Origin: an uncultured Butyricicoccus sp.
GTDB taxonomy: Bacteria > Bacillota > Clostridia > Oscillospirales > Butyricicoccaceae
DNA: 37,424 nt
NCBI GenBank assembly: GCA_900547195.1
Contig: URFQ01000017.1
Location: 1-37,424, forward strand
Reading direction: 5' to 3'
This document shows positions 23,080-30,775 of the stretch, piece by piece. Positions within the stretch are counted from its first letter, which is position 1; every line of letters starts with the position of its first letter. Both the position numbers and the translations under genes were made by a program. Below the pieces are notes generated by a model. That model did not search any database and was not told the DNA's origin. It saw only the letters and a list, made by a program, of their open reading frames with translations.

Positions 23080-23104
23080 GCGCAGACGGGTTTCCCGCCT
23101 GCGC
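23080..23104 (-). terminator. Bidirectional terminator between EamA gene and dnaJ
   Basis: GCGCAGACGGG (23080-23090) pairs with CCCGCCTGCGC (23094-23104) with one mismatch and a TTT loop. The plus strand continues CGTTTTTTA and the minus strand continues TGTTTTTTTCGG, so it terminates both converging units, including the hrcA-grpE-dnaK-dnaJ operon. Confidence 0.88.
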
Positions 23105-23110
23105 CGTTTT

Positions 23111-24265
23111 TTACTCGCCCTTAAATGCGTCCTTGACCTTATCCCAGAAGCTCTTGCGTTGCTGCTGGTTTTCATCGGTCGTGGAGTTTTCGAATTCGCG
23201 CAGCAGTTCCTTCTGCCTGCCGGTGAGGTTTTTGGGAACCTCAATATTGATACGGACATACTGGTCGCCGCGCCCGCGGCCATTCACATTCTGGATGCCT
23301 TTACCGCGCATGCGGAACACCGTGCCCGGCTGGGTGCCTTCCGGCATGGTATATTCGATCTTGCCGTCAATAGTCGGCACTTGCAGGGTGTCGCCAAGCG
23401 CCGCTTGGGCAAAGGATACCGGCATCTCGCAGATGACGTCCGAACCTTCCCGGGTGAAGAGCGGATGCGGACGGATGGAGATGGTTACAATGACATCGCC
23501 CGCCGGGCCGCCGTTTGCGCCCGCGCCGCCCTGGCCGCGCAGCTGAATGGATTGCCCGTCGTCGATACCGGCCGGGATGCTGACCTTAAGCGTGCGGGAC
23601 TTCTGCACGCGGCCTGCGCCGCCGCATGTTGCGCACGGCGTCCTGATGATTTTGCCGGTGCCGCGGCAGTTTGGACAGGCCGTCTGGGTTTGGAACATGC
23701 CGAGCGGGGTGCGCTGGGTCTGGGTCACGCTGCCGGTGCCGCGGCAGTTTGAACAGGTTTCCGCGGACGTGCCTTTGGCGGCGCCCGTGCCGCCGCATTC
23801 GTCACACGTCTCGGTACGTTCTATGGTGATCTCCTTGTCGCAGCCGAAGGCCGCTTCCTCGAAGGACAGCATCACGCGCTTTTGAATGGTCTGGCCGCGC
23901 TGCGGTGCATTGCGGCGCGAACGGCCAGACGAACCAAAGCCGCCGCCAAAGAACGAGCCGAAGATATCGCCCAGGTCGCCCATGTCAAAGCCGCCAAAGC
24001 CGCCGCCGTAGCCGCCCTGACCGCCGCCATAGCTCGGATCGACACCGGCGAAGCCGAACTGGTCATACTTTGCGCGCTTGTCTTTATCGGAAAGTACCTC
24101 ATACGCTTCGTTGACCTCTTTGAATTTTTCCTCGGCCTCCGGATTGTCTTTGTTTAAATCGGGATGGTACTTTTTTGCAAGTTTGCGGTGCGCCTTCTTG
24201 ATTTCATCGTCGGACGCGCCTTTCTGTACGCCAAGCACCTCATAATAGTCTCTTTTGTCTGCCAT
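23111..24265 (-). CDS. dnaJ: Chaperone DnaJ (Hsp40)
   Basis: A 384-residue type I Hsp40 that delivers substrates to DnaK and stimulates its ATPase. The J domain (about 1-70) has the HPD motif in KKYHPDLNKDN. A Gly/Phe-rich linker with repeated YGGG-type runs follows to about 125. Four zinc-binding CxxCxGxG repeats (CDECGGTG, CSNCRGTG, CPNCRGTG, CATCGGAG) lie at about 155-225. The C-terminal substrate-binding barrel contains GDTLQVPTIDGKIEYTMPEGTQPG. Last gene of the heat-shock operon, separated from dnaK by 110 bases with a long palindrome. Confidence 0.98.
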   Translation of the reverse strand: MADKRDYYEVLGVQKGASDDEIKKAHRKLAKKYHPDLNKDNPEAEEKFKEVNEAYEVLSDKDKRAKYDQFGFAGVDPSYGGGQGGYGGGFGGFDMGDLGDIFGSFFGGGFGSSGRSRRNAPQRGQTIQKRVMLSFEEAAFGCDKEITIERTETCDECGGTGAAKGTSAETCSNCRGTGSVTQTQRTPLGMFQTQTACPNCRGTGKIIRTPCATCGGAGRVQKSRTLKVSIPAGIDDGQSIQLRGQGGAGANGGPAGDVIVTISIRPHPLFTREGSDVICEMPVSFAQAALGDTLQVPTIDGKIEYTMPEGTQPGTVFRMRGKGIQNVNGRGRGDQYVRINIEVPKNLTGRQKELLREFENSTTDENQQQRKSFWDKVKDAFKGE

Positions 24266-24306
24266 AGCTTACTCAACCTCTTTGAAAAGGGGGATGTTGT
24301 GGATAA

Positions 24307-24369
24307 CACTCGCGTAGGGCGCGACGCCGCCGCGGCGTTATGCCGGGAGCGTCCCGCCCTACGGGAGTG
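24307..24369. repeat. Long palindrome between dnaK and dnaJ
   Basis: A 63-base imperfect inverted repeat. Outer arms CACTC (24307-24311) and GAGTG (24365-24369) enclose GTAGGGCG and CGCCCTAC, then GACGC and GCGTC, with a GC-rich centre. It could form a hairpin of about 18 pairs in either strand. There is no T tract, so it is probably not an ordinary terminator. It resembles the GC-rich palindromic intergenic repeats dispersed in many clostridial genomes, or it could modulate dnaK versus dnaJ mRNA levels. No second copy was seen in this window. Confidence 0.65.
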
Positions 24370-24376
24370 CAATCAA

Positions 24377-26233
24377 TTACTTCTTGTCGTCTTCCTTGAC
24401 TTCGGTAAAGTCTGCGTCTACGAAGTCGCCCTGCGGGCCGGACTGCTGCGCGCCGCCCTGGAAGCCCTGCTGGCCGCCCATGTTCGGATCGCCCTGCGGC
24501 GCCTGCTGCGCGTAGACCTTCTGCGCAATTTCGCCGAACTTCTTGGACAGGCCGTCGGCAGCCATCTTGATCATTTCGGTGTCGGTGCCCTTCAGCGCTT
24601 CCTTGACCTTATTGATCTCTGCCTCGACCGCGCCCTTTTCATCGGCGGAAACCTTGTCGCCCAGATCAGCGAGCGCCTTTTCGGACTGGAAGACCAGCTG
24701 CTCGGCGTTGTTGCGGGCCTCGACTTCTTCCTTGCGCTTTTTGTCTTCGGCCGCGAACTGCTCGGCCTCGTGCATGGCCTTGTCGATTTCGTCCTGGCTC
24801 AGATTGGTGGATGCGGTGATGGTAATCTTCTGCTCCTTGCCGGTGCCGAGATCCTTTGCAGAAACGTTGACAATGCCGTTTGCATCAATGTCGAAAGTGA
24901 CCTCAATCTGCGGAACGCCGCGCGGAGCCGGAGCGATGCCGTCGAGGTTGAAGCGGCCGAGGGTCTTGTTGCCCGCCGCCATCTCGCGCTCGCCCTGAAG
25001 GACGTGGATCTCAACCGAAGGCTGGTTGTCGGCCGCGGTGGAGAAAATCTGGCTCTTCTTGGTCGGAATGGTGGTGTTGCGCTCGATCAGCTTGGTGCAG
25101 ACGCCGCCAAGGGTCTCAATGCCGAGGGACAGCGGGGTAACGTCCAGCAGCAGAACGTCCTTGACTTCGCCGCCGAGGACGCCGCCCTGAATGGCTGCGC
25201 CGATGGCAACACATTCGTCCGGGTTGATGCCCTTGAAGCCATCCTTGCCGGTGATATTCTTGACCGCTTCCTGAACGGCCGGGATACGGGAGGAACCGCC
25301 GACGAGCAGAACCTTGGCCAAATCGCCCGGCTGCAGGCCGGCGTCGCTCATGGCCTGACGGACCGGCCCCATCGTAGCCTCGACGAGGTCGGCGGTCAGT
25401 TCGTTGAACTTTGCGCGGGTCAGGGTCAGTTCAAGGTGCTTCGGGCCGGTGGCGTCCGCCGTGATGTACGGCTGGTTGATCGAGGTCGAGGTCATGCCGG
25501 ACAGCTCAATCTTGGCCTTTTCAGCCGCTTCCTTCAGGCGCTGCATCGCCATCTTATCGCCCGAAAGGTCGATGCCTTCCGTGTTCTTAAACTCCTTGAC
25601 CATCCAGTCCATGACACGCTGGTCAAAATCGTCGCCGCCGAGGTGGTTGTTGCCCGCGGTGGCCAGAACTTCCAAAACGCCGTCGCCAATGTCGAGGATG
25701 GAAACGTCGAAAGTGCCGCCGCCAAGGTCGTAAACCATGACCTTCTGCTCGGTCTCCTTGTCAACGCCGTAAGCCAGGGCGGCCGCGGTCGGCTCGTTGA
25801 TGATGCGCAGCACGTCGAGGCCCGCGATCTTGCCCGCGTCCTTGGTCGCCTGACGCTGGGAGTCGGTGAAGTAAGCCGGGACGGTGATGACCGCCTGGGT
25901 GACGGTGGAGCCGATGTACGCCTCTGCGTCGGCCTTCAGCTTTTGAAGGATCATCGCGGAAACTTCCTGCGGGGAAAACTTCTTGTCATCAATCGCGACG
26001 CGGTAATCCGAACCCATCTTACGCTTGATGGAAATGATTGTGCGGTCTGCGTTGGTCACAGCCTGGCGCTTTGCAACCTGGCCGACCATGCGTTCGCCGT
26101 TCTTGGAAAATGCAACGACAGACGGGGTGGTGCGTGCGCCTTCTGCGTTTGCGATAACGACTGCCTCGCCGCCTTCCATAACAGCGACACAGCTATTGGT
26201 TGTACCTAAGTCGATACCAATGATCTTGCCCAT
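24377..26233 (-). CDS. dnaK: Chaperone DnaK (Hsp70)
   Basis: A 618-residue Hsp70. The ATPase domain (about 1-365) starts IGIDLGTTNSCVAV and has VITVPAYFTDSQRQATKDAG near 115, VYDLGGGTFDVSIL near 170 and VLLVGGSSRIPAVQ near 310. The linker and substrate-binding domain follow, with VLLLDVTPLSLGIETLGG near 365-382 and QIEVTFDIDANGIVNVSAKD near 440-459. The C-terminus is a Gly/Gln-rich tail with an acidic end (DFTEVKEDDKK). It folds and protects proteins together with DnaJ and GrpE. The protein lacks the extra loop seen in proteobacterial DnaK, as expected in Firmicutes. Confidence 0.98.
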   Translation of the reverse strand: MGKIIGIDLGTTNSCVAVMEGGEAVVIANAEGARTTPSVVAFSKNGERMVGQVAKRQAVTNADRTIISIKRKMGSDYRVAIDDKKFSPQEVSAMILQKLKADAEAYIGSTVTQAVITVPAYFTDSQRQATKDAGKIAGLDVLRIINEPTAAALAYGVDKETEQKVMVYDLGGGTFDVSILDIGDGVLEVLATAGNNHLGGDDFDQRVMDWMVKEFKNTEGIDLSGDKMAMQRLKEAAEKAKIELSGMTSTSINQPYITADATGPKHLELTLTRAKFNELTADLVEATMGPVRQAMSDAGLQPGDLAKVLLVGGSSRIPAVQEAVKNITGKDGFKGINPDECVAIGAAIQGGVLGGEVKDVLLLDVTPLSLGIETLGGVCTKLIERNTTIPTKKSQIFSTAADNQPSVEIHVLQGEREMAAGNKTLGRFNLDGIAPAPRGVPQIEVTFDIDANGIVNVSAKDLGTGKEQKITITASTNLSQDEIDKAMHEAEQFAAEDKKRKEEVEARNNAEQLVFQSEKALADLGDKVSADEKGAVEAEINKVKEALKGTDTEMIKMAADGLSKKFGEIAQKVYAQQAPQGDPNMGGQQGFQGGAQQSGPQGDFVDADFTEVKEDDKK

Positions 26234-26269
26234 GATAATAAACTCCTTTATATACTATGATTTGTTGGC

Positions 26270-26815
26270 TTAATTGGCGACCTGGACCATCGCGTGGCGG
26301 ATGACCTTGTCACCGATCTGGAAGCCCTGCTGGAAAACCTCCGCGATCACGTTTTCGCCCAGTTCTTCGTTTTCGATGTGCATGACCGCATTCATGAGGT
26401 TGGGGTCAAAGGCCGTGCCAGGTTCGGCGGCAATCTTTTCCACGCCGATGCCCTTAAGGCTTTCCACCAGCTGGGTCATGGTCAGTTCCACGCCTTTTTT
26501 GTATTCGGCGTCCGCGGTTTCCGCTTTCAACGCACGCTCCAGATTGTCGTAGGTCGGGAGCAGCGCTTTCACCGTATAGGCAACTGCTTCGGCGTGTATG
26601 GCTTCTCGCTCGCGCTGGCTGCGCTTGCGGAAGTTGTCGTATTCAGCGGCCATGCGAAGATGTTTGTCATTGAGCGCATCCAGTTTCGCCTGCAAATCGG
26701 CGATTGCGTCGCTGGCTTCGGAAACGGTTTCGGTTTCTGCCGCGGTTTCTTCCACCGCTTCGGCCTCCGGCTGCTTTACTTCCGTCTCTTCCGTGGGGGT
26801 TTTGTTCTGTTCCAT
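26270..26815 (-). CDS. grpE: Nucleotide exchange factor GrpE
   Basis: A 181-residue DnaK cochaperone that releases ADP from DnaK. The first 45 residues are a Glu-rich disordered tail. A long coiled coil follows with DLQAKLDALNDKHLRMAAEYDNFRKRSQRE near residues 41-70. The C-terminal beta domain contains VEKIAAEPGTAFDPNLMNAVMH near 125-146 and ends IGDKVIRHAMVQVAN, the standard GrpE ending. It lies between hrcA and dnaK with short gaps, all on one transcript. Confidence 0.96.
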   Translation of the reverse strand: MEQNKTPTEETEVKQPEAEAVEETAAETETVSEASDAIADLQAKLDALNDKHLRMAAEYDNFRKRSQREREAIHAEAVAYTVKALLPTYDNLERALKAETADAEYKKGVELTMTQLVESLKGIGVEKIAAEPGTAFDPNLMNAVMHIENEELGENVIAEVFQQGFQIGDKVIRHAMVQVAN

Positions 26816-26831
26816 ACTCTATCATCCTTAA

Positions 26832-27866
26832 TTATTTGTTTTCATCCAGGAAAGTATCCGCAATCAGCTTGTTCAGCCCTTTGGCAAACCGGCTGAGCCG
26901 TGCGGAAAGGTGCTTATAGTCCATGCGGGTCGGCCCGACAATGCCGATCATGCCTTGGCCGATGGCGCCGATATCATATTTGGCGTAGATCATCGAAGCG
27001 TCCGAAAGGGGGTTTTCCCCGTTTTCCGGGCCAATAAAAAATTCAATGCCATCAATATTTCGTCGCACAGGAACCAGATGCTTGTCATCGGTGATGTAAT
27101 CGAGCAGCGCCTGCGCCTTGCGGGTGTCGTGATATTCCGGAAAGCGCAGCAGCTTGCTTGCCCCTTCCAGATACACTTTCTGGCTGCCCAGTTCTTCAAT
27201 CAGTTCCGCAATGTATTCGGCAACCGGTGCGAGCAGGGCGGTCAGCCCGGCGGCGCGGCGCACGACGTCAAAGCGTTCCGCAGTGATCTGGTCGAGCGAA
27301 AGGCCGGTGAGCGTTTGATTAAGCACATAGGTCAGCAGCTCCGATTCTTCTTTGGAAACCTCGGCCGCGGTGTGCACCAGCTTGCTTTTGACCACGCCCG
27401 CGTCAGTGACCACCACGATGACGAAAGTTACGTGATCCACCGAGACAATTTCGAATTGCTTGAGCACCGTATGGTTCATATACGGGGTCACGGCGACCGA
27501 CGCATAATCGGTCAGCGTGGATACCAAGCGGCCGGCTTCCTGCACCAAACGATCCAGTTCGCGCACCTTGCCGCGCATTTGCTCGAGCGCAGTTTCGTCG
27601 CTTCCTTCGGTGGGTTCGTCCGTGCCCATCAGCTCGTCGACATACAGCCGGTATCCGGCAGGGGAAGGGATGCGCCCGGCTGAGGTATGCGGTTTTTCCA
27701 GATAACCCATATCCTCCAGTTCGCTCATCTCATTGCGGATGGTGGCGGAGGAAAATCGAAGTTCCGGCCGTGCCGCCAGCGTCTTGGAGCCGACCGGTTC
27801 GGCGGTGCGGATGTAGTCGCCGATGATGGCTTTCAGGATCTGTTTTTTGCGTTCTGAAAGCTCCAT
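26832..27866 (-). CDS. hrcA: Heat-inducible repressor HrcA
   Basis: A 344-residue repressor that binds CIRCE and shuts off class I heat-shock genes; its folding depends on GroEL, giving feedback. The N-terminal winged helix (about 1-75) begins LSERKKQILKAIIGDYIRTAEPVGSKTL and includes FSSATIRNEMSELEDMGYLEKPHTSAGRIPS. The rest is the GAF-like and dimerisation part, ending in the conserved GIVGPTRMDYKHLSARL block. AAAGGAG precedes the ATG at 27866. First gene of its operon, directly downstream of a perfect CIRCE, so it represses itself. Confidence 0.97.
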   Translation of the reverse strand: MELSERKKQILKAIIGDYIRTAEPVGSKTLAARPELRFSSATIRNEMSELEDMGYLEKPHTSAGRIPSPAGYRLYVDELMGTDEPTEGSDETALEQMRGKVRELDRLVQEAGRLVSTLTDYASVAVTPYMNHTVLKQFEIVSVDHVTFVIVVVTDAGVVKSKLVHTAAEVSKEESELLTYVLNQTLTGLSLDQITAERFDVVRRAAGLTALLAPVAEYIAELIEELGSQKVYLEGASKLLRFPEYHDTRKAQALLDYITDDKHLVPVRRNIDGIEFFIGPENGENPLSDASMIYAKYDIGAIGQGMIGIVGPTRMDYKHLSARLSRFAKGLNKLIADTFLDENK

Positions 27867-27885
27867 GTTGGAGCACTCCTTTCGT

Positions 27886-27912
27886 TTAGCACTCTTCCTC
27901 TCTGAGTGCTAA
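27886..27912. promoter_or_regulatory. CIRCE operator
   Basis: TTAGCACTC (27886-27894), nine spacer bases and GAGTGCTAA (27904-27912) form the exact CIRCE consensus inverted repeat. It lies between the hrcA promoter and the hrcA start and is the HrcA binding site. Confidence 0.97.
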
Positions 27913-27916
27913 GCAT

Positions 27917-27945
27917 AATTTACCACCATGGAGCCGAGAAGTCAA
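27917..27945 (-). promoter_or_regulatory. Heat-shock operon promoter
   Basis: On the minus strand TTGACT (27945-27940) and TAAATT (27922-27917) are 17 bases apart, immediately before CIRCE, so bound HrcA would sit at the transcription start. Confidence 0.8.
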
Positions 27946-28009
27946 GGGGCGTATGTGAATATTTTGTGAATCCTTCCCGTAAAATTATGGACAGGGTGTA
28001 AAAACCACG

Positions 28010-28044
28010 AAAACAAAAAAGAGGAAGCCGAAATGGCTTCCTCT
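28010..28044 (-). terminator. Terminator of the cupin-NUDIX-acetyltransferase-zinc ribbon operon
   Basis: AGAGGAAGCC (28020-28029) pairs perfectly with GGCTTCCTCT (28035-28044). On the minus strand the stem runs into TTTTTTGTTTTCG, 20 bases after the zinc-ribbon stop. Confidence 0.9.
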
Positions 28045-28063
28045 GAGGCTGGACTCCTGTTTT

Positions 28064-28441
28064 TTACTCCATCCGGCGCCCGCATTTGGGGCAGAAGGTA
28101 AAGCTTGAATCATAAGAAATAAACCCGCAGGCCGGGCAGTGGCGCGTCGTATTCCGTGGGCCGGAAAGCGGCGTGAGATCATCCGGGGTGAGAGTCACGC
28201 TGGAGGGATTCCGCTCAATCTCCCGGCCTTTTTCCGGGGAAAGGGCGTAAACCGCCCCGCAGCAGCCCATGTGCGCACGATATTGCCGGCCCCAGCGCCA
28301 CACTGGAAGGAAGAACAAACTCAGACAGGAACAGGTGCGGGATACCTCCAACCGGCCGAGCCGACCGCAGGCCGGACATATGGCGGTCTGGGTAAATTCC
28401 AGCTGCTTTTCCTCGGGGTAGATGCCCATCAAAAAGAACAT
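28064..28441 (-). CDS. Zinc-ribbon protein of unknown function
   Basis: A 125-residue protein with two cysteine pairs at each end. The N-terminal block reads AICPACGRLGRLEV near residue 20 with a further CSC and a CC pair around residue 60 (GCCGAVYALSPEKG). The C-terminal zinc ribbon is CPACGF plus CPKCGRRME at about 103-124. Between them is a hydrophobic SLFFLPVWRWGRQY stretch. This is the layout of a widespread clostridial family annotated only as zinc-ribbon protein. AGGAG precedes the ATG at 28441. It overlaps the acetyltransferase end by 13 bases. No function is proposed. Confidence 0.75.
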   Translation of the reverse strand: MFFLMGIYPEEKQLEFTQTAICPACGRLGRLEVSRTCSCLSLFFLPVWRWGRQYRAHMGCCGAVYALSPEKGREIERNPSSVTLTPDDLTPLSGPRNTTRHCPACGFISYDSSFTFCPKCGRRME

Positions 28442-29031
28442 TGCCGGTTCTCCTTATATGCATGCCGGTCGGCCTGCGTGATAGCACGGAGCACCCGGCA
28501 GGGGTTTCCTGCCGCCACGACCCCGGCTGGAATATCCCGCGTGACAATGCTGCCCGCGCCGATGACCGTGCCGTCGCCAATAGTTACGCCGGGCATGACC
28601 TGCACGCCTGCGCCAAACCACACGTTGTCCCCGACCGTGATGGGATGGGCGTATTCCAGCCCCTGGTTGCGGCGTTCCGCATCCAGCGGATGCCCGGCTG
28701 TATAAAAGCCGCAGTTTGGGGCAATGAACACATGGTCGCCGAAGGTGACCCTGGCGCCGTCCAGAATCACGCAGTTATGGTTGGCGAAAAAATCCTCGCC
28801 AATTTCGATATTGCTGCCATAGTCGCACCAGAACGGCGCGAGGATGGAAAAACGCTCGCCGGTCCGGCCCAGCAGACGGCGCATCAATGCCTGCTGCTCG
28901 GCTTCCTGCGCGGGACGCAGCCGGTTAAAATCATAGCAAAGCTCTTTGCAGCGGATGCGCGCCTGCAAAAGCTGCGCGTTGTAATTGGCGTCATACAGCA
29001 GGCCGGCCTGCATTTTTTCGGTTTCCGTCAT
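28429..29031 (-). CDS. Maltose/galactoside O-acetyltransferase-type sugar acetyltransferase
   Basis: A 200-residue left-handed beta-helix acetyltransferase of the Maa/LacA/NodL group, transferring acetyl from acetyl-CoA to sugars. The N-terminal Mac domain is M.AGLLYDANYNAQLLQARIRCKEL (residues 7-32). Hexapeptide repeats run from about 75 to 180, with IEIGEDFFANHNCVILDGARVTFGDHV and ITVGDNVWFGAGVQVMPGVTIGDGTVIGAGSIV. The catalytic His is in YTAGHPLDAERR near residue 114. It overlaps the NUDIX gene by four bases. The sugar acceptor is unknown. Confidence 0.9.
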   Translation of the reverse strand: MTETEKMQAGLLYDANYNAQLLQARIRCKELCYDFNRLRPAQEAEQQALMRRLLGRTGERFSILAPFWCDYGSNIEIGEDFFANHNCVILDGARVTFGDHVFIAPNCGFYTAGHPLDAERRNQGLEYAHPITVGDNVWFGAGVQVMPGVTIGDGTVIGAGSIVTRDIPAGVVAAGNPCRVLRAITQADRHAYKENRQCSF

Positions 29032-29522
29032 AGTGCTTGCTCCTTAAATGAAAGATTCGGAAGAGGCGTGCCATTCAGCACAGCGCCTGTCAGCGTTTCG
29101 CCTTTGTAGACCAGTTTCAGTGAGAAGAAAGGGACGTTTTCCTCGAGCAGACGGAAAAACAGCTTGTCGCCCGCCCAGACGGGCAGGGATGGGATGCGGG
29201 CTTTGTCCACCCAGACCAGTTCCCCCTCGTCGCAGGCGGCCATTTCGCCCGTCCAGCCGTCGGCGGTGAACAGGTGCATGTATTCGGCCGGCCAGCGGTC
29301 CGATACGAACGTCACCAGCCCGCGGTAGCGGTAGTCGGTCAGGGTGAGGCCGGTTTCCTCGCGCACCTCGCGCAGCACGCAGTCCTCCGGGCTTTCCCCG
29401 TCCTCGAACTTGCCGCCCACGCCAATCCATTTGTCTTTGTTTGCATCATGCGCTTTTTTGACGCGGTGGAGCATCAAATATTGCCCGTCCCGCTCGAGAT
29501 AGCACAGTGTGGTGTTCTGCAT
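29028..29522 (-). CDS. NUDIX hydrolase, MutT/8-oxo-dGTPase-like
   Basis: A 164-residue NUDIX protein that cleaves nucleoside diphosphate-X compounds. The NUDIX box is complete at about residues 38-60 (G, five residues, E, seven residues, REVREETGL), the site of divalent-metal binding. TTLCYLERDGQYLMLHRVKK near the N-terminus and KWIGVGGKFEDGESPED match the MutT/YvcI-like 8-oxo-dGTP diphosphatase group, but substrate range cannot be fixed. Its ATG overlaps the cupin stop by one base and its stop overlaps the next start by four. Confidence 0.9.
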   Translation of the reverse strand: MQNTTLCYLERDGQYLMLHRVKKAHDANKDKWIGVGGKFEDGESPEDCVLREVREETGLTLTDYRYRGLVTFVSDRWPAEYMHLFTADGWTGEMAACDEGELVWVDKARIPSLPVWAGDKLFFRLLEENVPFFSLKLVYKGETLTGAVLNGTPLPNLSFKEQAL

Positions 29523-29869
29523 TATTTGTAGAGGATCAGCGCCAGAAGCCGCATCGTGGAAGGGCCGTCGTTGCGCACGTCATGGGCGTCGCCGTCGCCG
29601 GTGTAGAGCAGGTCGCCGGCTTTTAAAACGGCTTCTGCGCCGTTGTCATGCGCGGTGGCTTCGCCTTCAAGAATATAGAAGATTTCGGCCTCGCCCTCGT
29701 GCATATGGCTGCCGATGGAACAGCCGGGTTCGAGTGTAATGATGCTGAACAGGCGGCCTTTGCCCATCATTTCCGATGCGTCCAGCAGGTCGGTCATCAC
29801 CGCCTTGCCCGCGCCGCCCTTCATTTCCGGGCGGTCATAGGATTTCATTTCTTCTTTTCTGCGAATCAT
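29522..29869 (-). CDS. Small single-domain cupin
   Basis: A 115-residue cupin. Motif 1 is visible as G(S)HMHEGEAEIFYILEG near residues 57-72, with the His pair and Glu that bind a metal. Motif 2 is GDLLYTGDGDAHDVRN near 85-101 with its His. The ATG at 29869 is preferred because AAGGAGG lies eight bases upstream; an in-frame start at 29947 would extend into the promoter. Single cupins may be sugar isomerases, dioxygenases or ligand sensors, and none can be chosen here. First gene of a four-gene overlapping operon. Confidence 0.85.
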   Translation of the reverse strand: MIRRKEEMKSYDRPEMKGGAGKAVMTDLLDASEMMGKGRLFSIITLEPGCSIGSHMHEGEAEIFYILEGEATAHDNGAEAVLKAGDLLYTGDGDAHDVRNDGPSTMRLLALILYK

Positions 29870-29900
29870 GTTCAAATCCTCCTTGAAAATCGTTAGTCTT

Positions 29901-29929
29901 ATGGTAAGGCTTTCGGTAACAAAATGCAA
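29901..29929 (-). promoter_or_regulatory. Promoter of the cupin operon
   Basis: On the minus strand TTGCAT (29929-29924) and TACCAT (29906-29901), 17-base spacer, about 30 bases before the cupin start. Confidence 0.6.
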
Positions 29930-29941
29930 GAGAAAATGGGA

Positions 29942-29970
29942 TTGCACCGCTCAGGAGTGTGTGCTACACT
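29942..29970 (+). promoter_or_regulatory. vanZ-like gene promoter
   Basis: TTGCAC at 29942-29947 and TACACT at 29965-29970, 17-base spacer, diverging from the cupin promoter only about a dozen bases away. Confidence 0.6.
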
Positions 29971-30014
29971 GAAAACAGGCGGCAAGTCCACGATGGAAAA
30001 AAGAAGAAAGGCAG

Positions 30015-30527
30015 ATGTGGAGAATGCAAAAACAAAAAAGCCTGACAGTCGGATTGCTGGCGGCGTATCTGATTGTTCTGACTTGGATCATTGTATTTAA
30101 GATGCAGCTCGATTTTTCCGAATTTGCGCACTACCGGCATGTGAACCTGATTCCCTTCGGCGGCGCGCTGGTCGTGAATGGGCGGATCGATGTATCGGAA
30201 ATGCTGCTGAACGTGGCGGTTTTCGTACCGTTTGGCGTGTACCTTTGTATGTTGGGCGGACAAGGGGACTGGCTGAAAAAAGCCGTGCCGGTTTTGGGCG
30301 TAAGCCTCGCCTATGAGGCTGCGCAGTATATTCTGGCAGTCGGCGGCAGCGACGTTACCGACCTGCTGCTGAACACAGCCGGCGGGATTTTGGGGTTTGC
30401 CCTGTTTGGGGTGCTGCAAAAGCTGCTGAAGGGCAGGACAGTGCCTGTTTTGAACCTCCTGGCTCTGGTGGGGACGATTTTCGTGCTTGCGTTTTTGGGG
30501 CTGCTCGTTGGCGCGAATATGGCATAA
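30015..30527 (+). CDS. VanZ-like membrane protein
   Basis: A 170-residue membrane protein with about five hydrophobic helices and the VanZ-family blocks HVNLIPFGG near residue 42, MLLNVAVFVPFGVYL near 63, and the helix SLAYEAAQYILAVGGSDVTDLLLNTAGGILGF near 97-128. VanZ itself gives low-level teicoplanin resistance, but most family members are chromosomal with unknown roles at the envelope. The ATG at 30015 follows AAAGG closely; ATG at 30024 is an alternative. No vancomycin-resistance genes are nearby, so it should not be read as a resistance gene. Confidence 0.85.
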   Translation: MWRMQKQKSLTVGLLAAYLIVLTWIIVFKMQLDFSEFAHYRHVNLIPFGGALVVNGRIDVSEMLLNVAVFVPFGVYLCMLGGQGDWLKKAVPVLGVSLAYEAAQYILAVGGSDVTDLLLNTAGGILGFALFGVLQKLLKGRTVPVLNLLALVGTIFVLAFLGLLVGANMA

Positions 30528-30553
30528 AAAGCGGAAAGTTTTCGCTTGCCGCC

Positions 30554-30582
30554 TTGACAAATTCCGTTCATAATGATACGAT
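30554..30582 (+). promoter_or_regulatory. Thiamin operon promoter
   Basis: Perfect TTGACA at 30554-30559 and TACGAT at 30577-30582 with a 17-base spacer, directly before the TPP aptamer. Confidence 0.85.
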
Positions 30583-30585
30583 ACT

Positions 30586-30678
30586 CCGTGCAAGGGAGCT
30601 TCCACCGGGAGGCTGAGAGGAGGGGCGTATCCCCTCGACCTTACCTGATTTGGATAATGCCAACGTAGGGAAGCGACC
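30586..30678 (+). promoter_or_regulatory. TPP riboswitch (THI element)
   Basis: The aptamer shows the invariant GGCTGAGAGGAGG in its first half and ACCTGATTTGGATAATGCCAACGTAGGGAA in two conserved blocks in the second half (30643-30672). Known logic: thiamin pyrophosphate binding favours the downstream terminator and shuts off the salvage and uptake operon. It precedes thiD, consistent with this role. Confidence 0.97.
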
Positions 30679-30721
30679 GGTTTCAAGATCCCGCGCGCAT
30701 GCGCGGAGCGCCAGGAATTTC

Positions 30722-30750
30722 AGGACATCCCGAACGGGATGTCCTTTTTG
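30722..30750 (+). terminator. TPP riboswitch terminator
   Basis: AGGACATCCC (30722-30731), loop GAAC and GGGATGTCCT (30736-30745) form a perfect stem followed by TTTTTG, between the aptamer and the thiD ribosome site. Confidence 0.9.
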
Positions 30751-30775
30751 CGTTGCAGCAAAAAAGGAGGAAATG

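Noticed and set aside
24164..26209. Plus-strand 681-codon frame opposite dnaK
   Set aside because: Antisense frames of this length are commonly seen opposite dnaK because of its codon bias; no domain or translation signal was seen.
30015..30527. VanZ as part of a glycopeptide-resistance cluster
   Set aside because: None of the vanHAX-type ligase, dehydrogenase or dipeptidase genes is near; single VanZ-like genes are common in clostridial chromosomes.
30529..30545. Hairpin after the vanZ-like gene as a terminator
   Set aside because: AAGCG...CGCTT forms a short bulged stem but no T tract follows; too weak to call.
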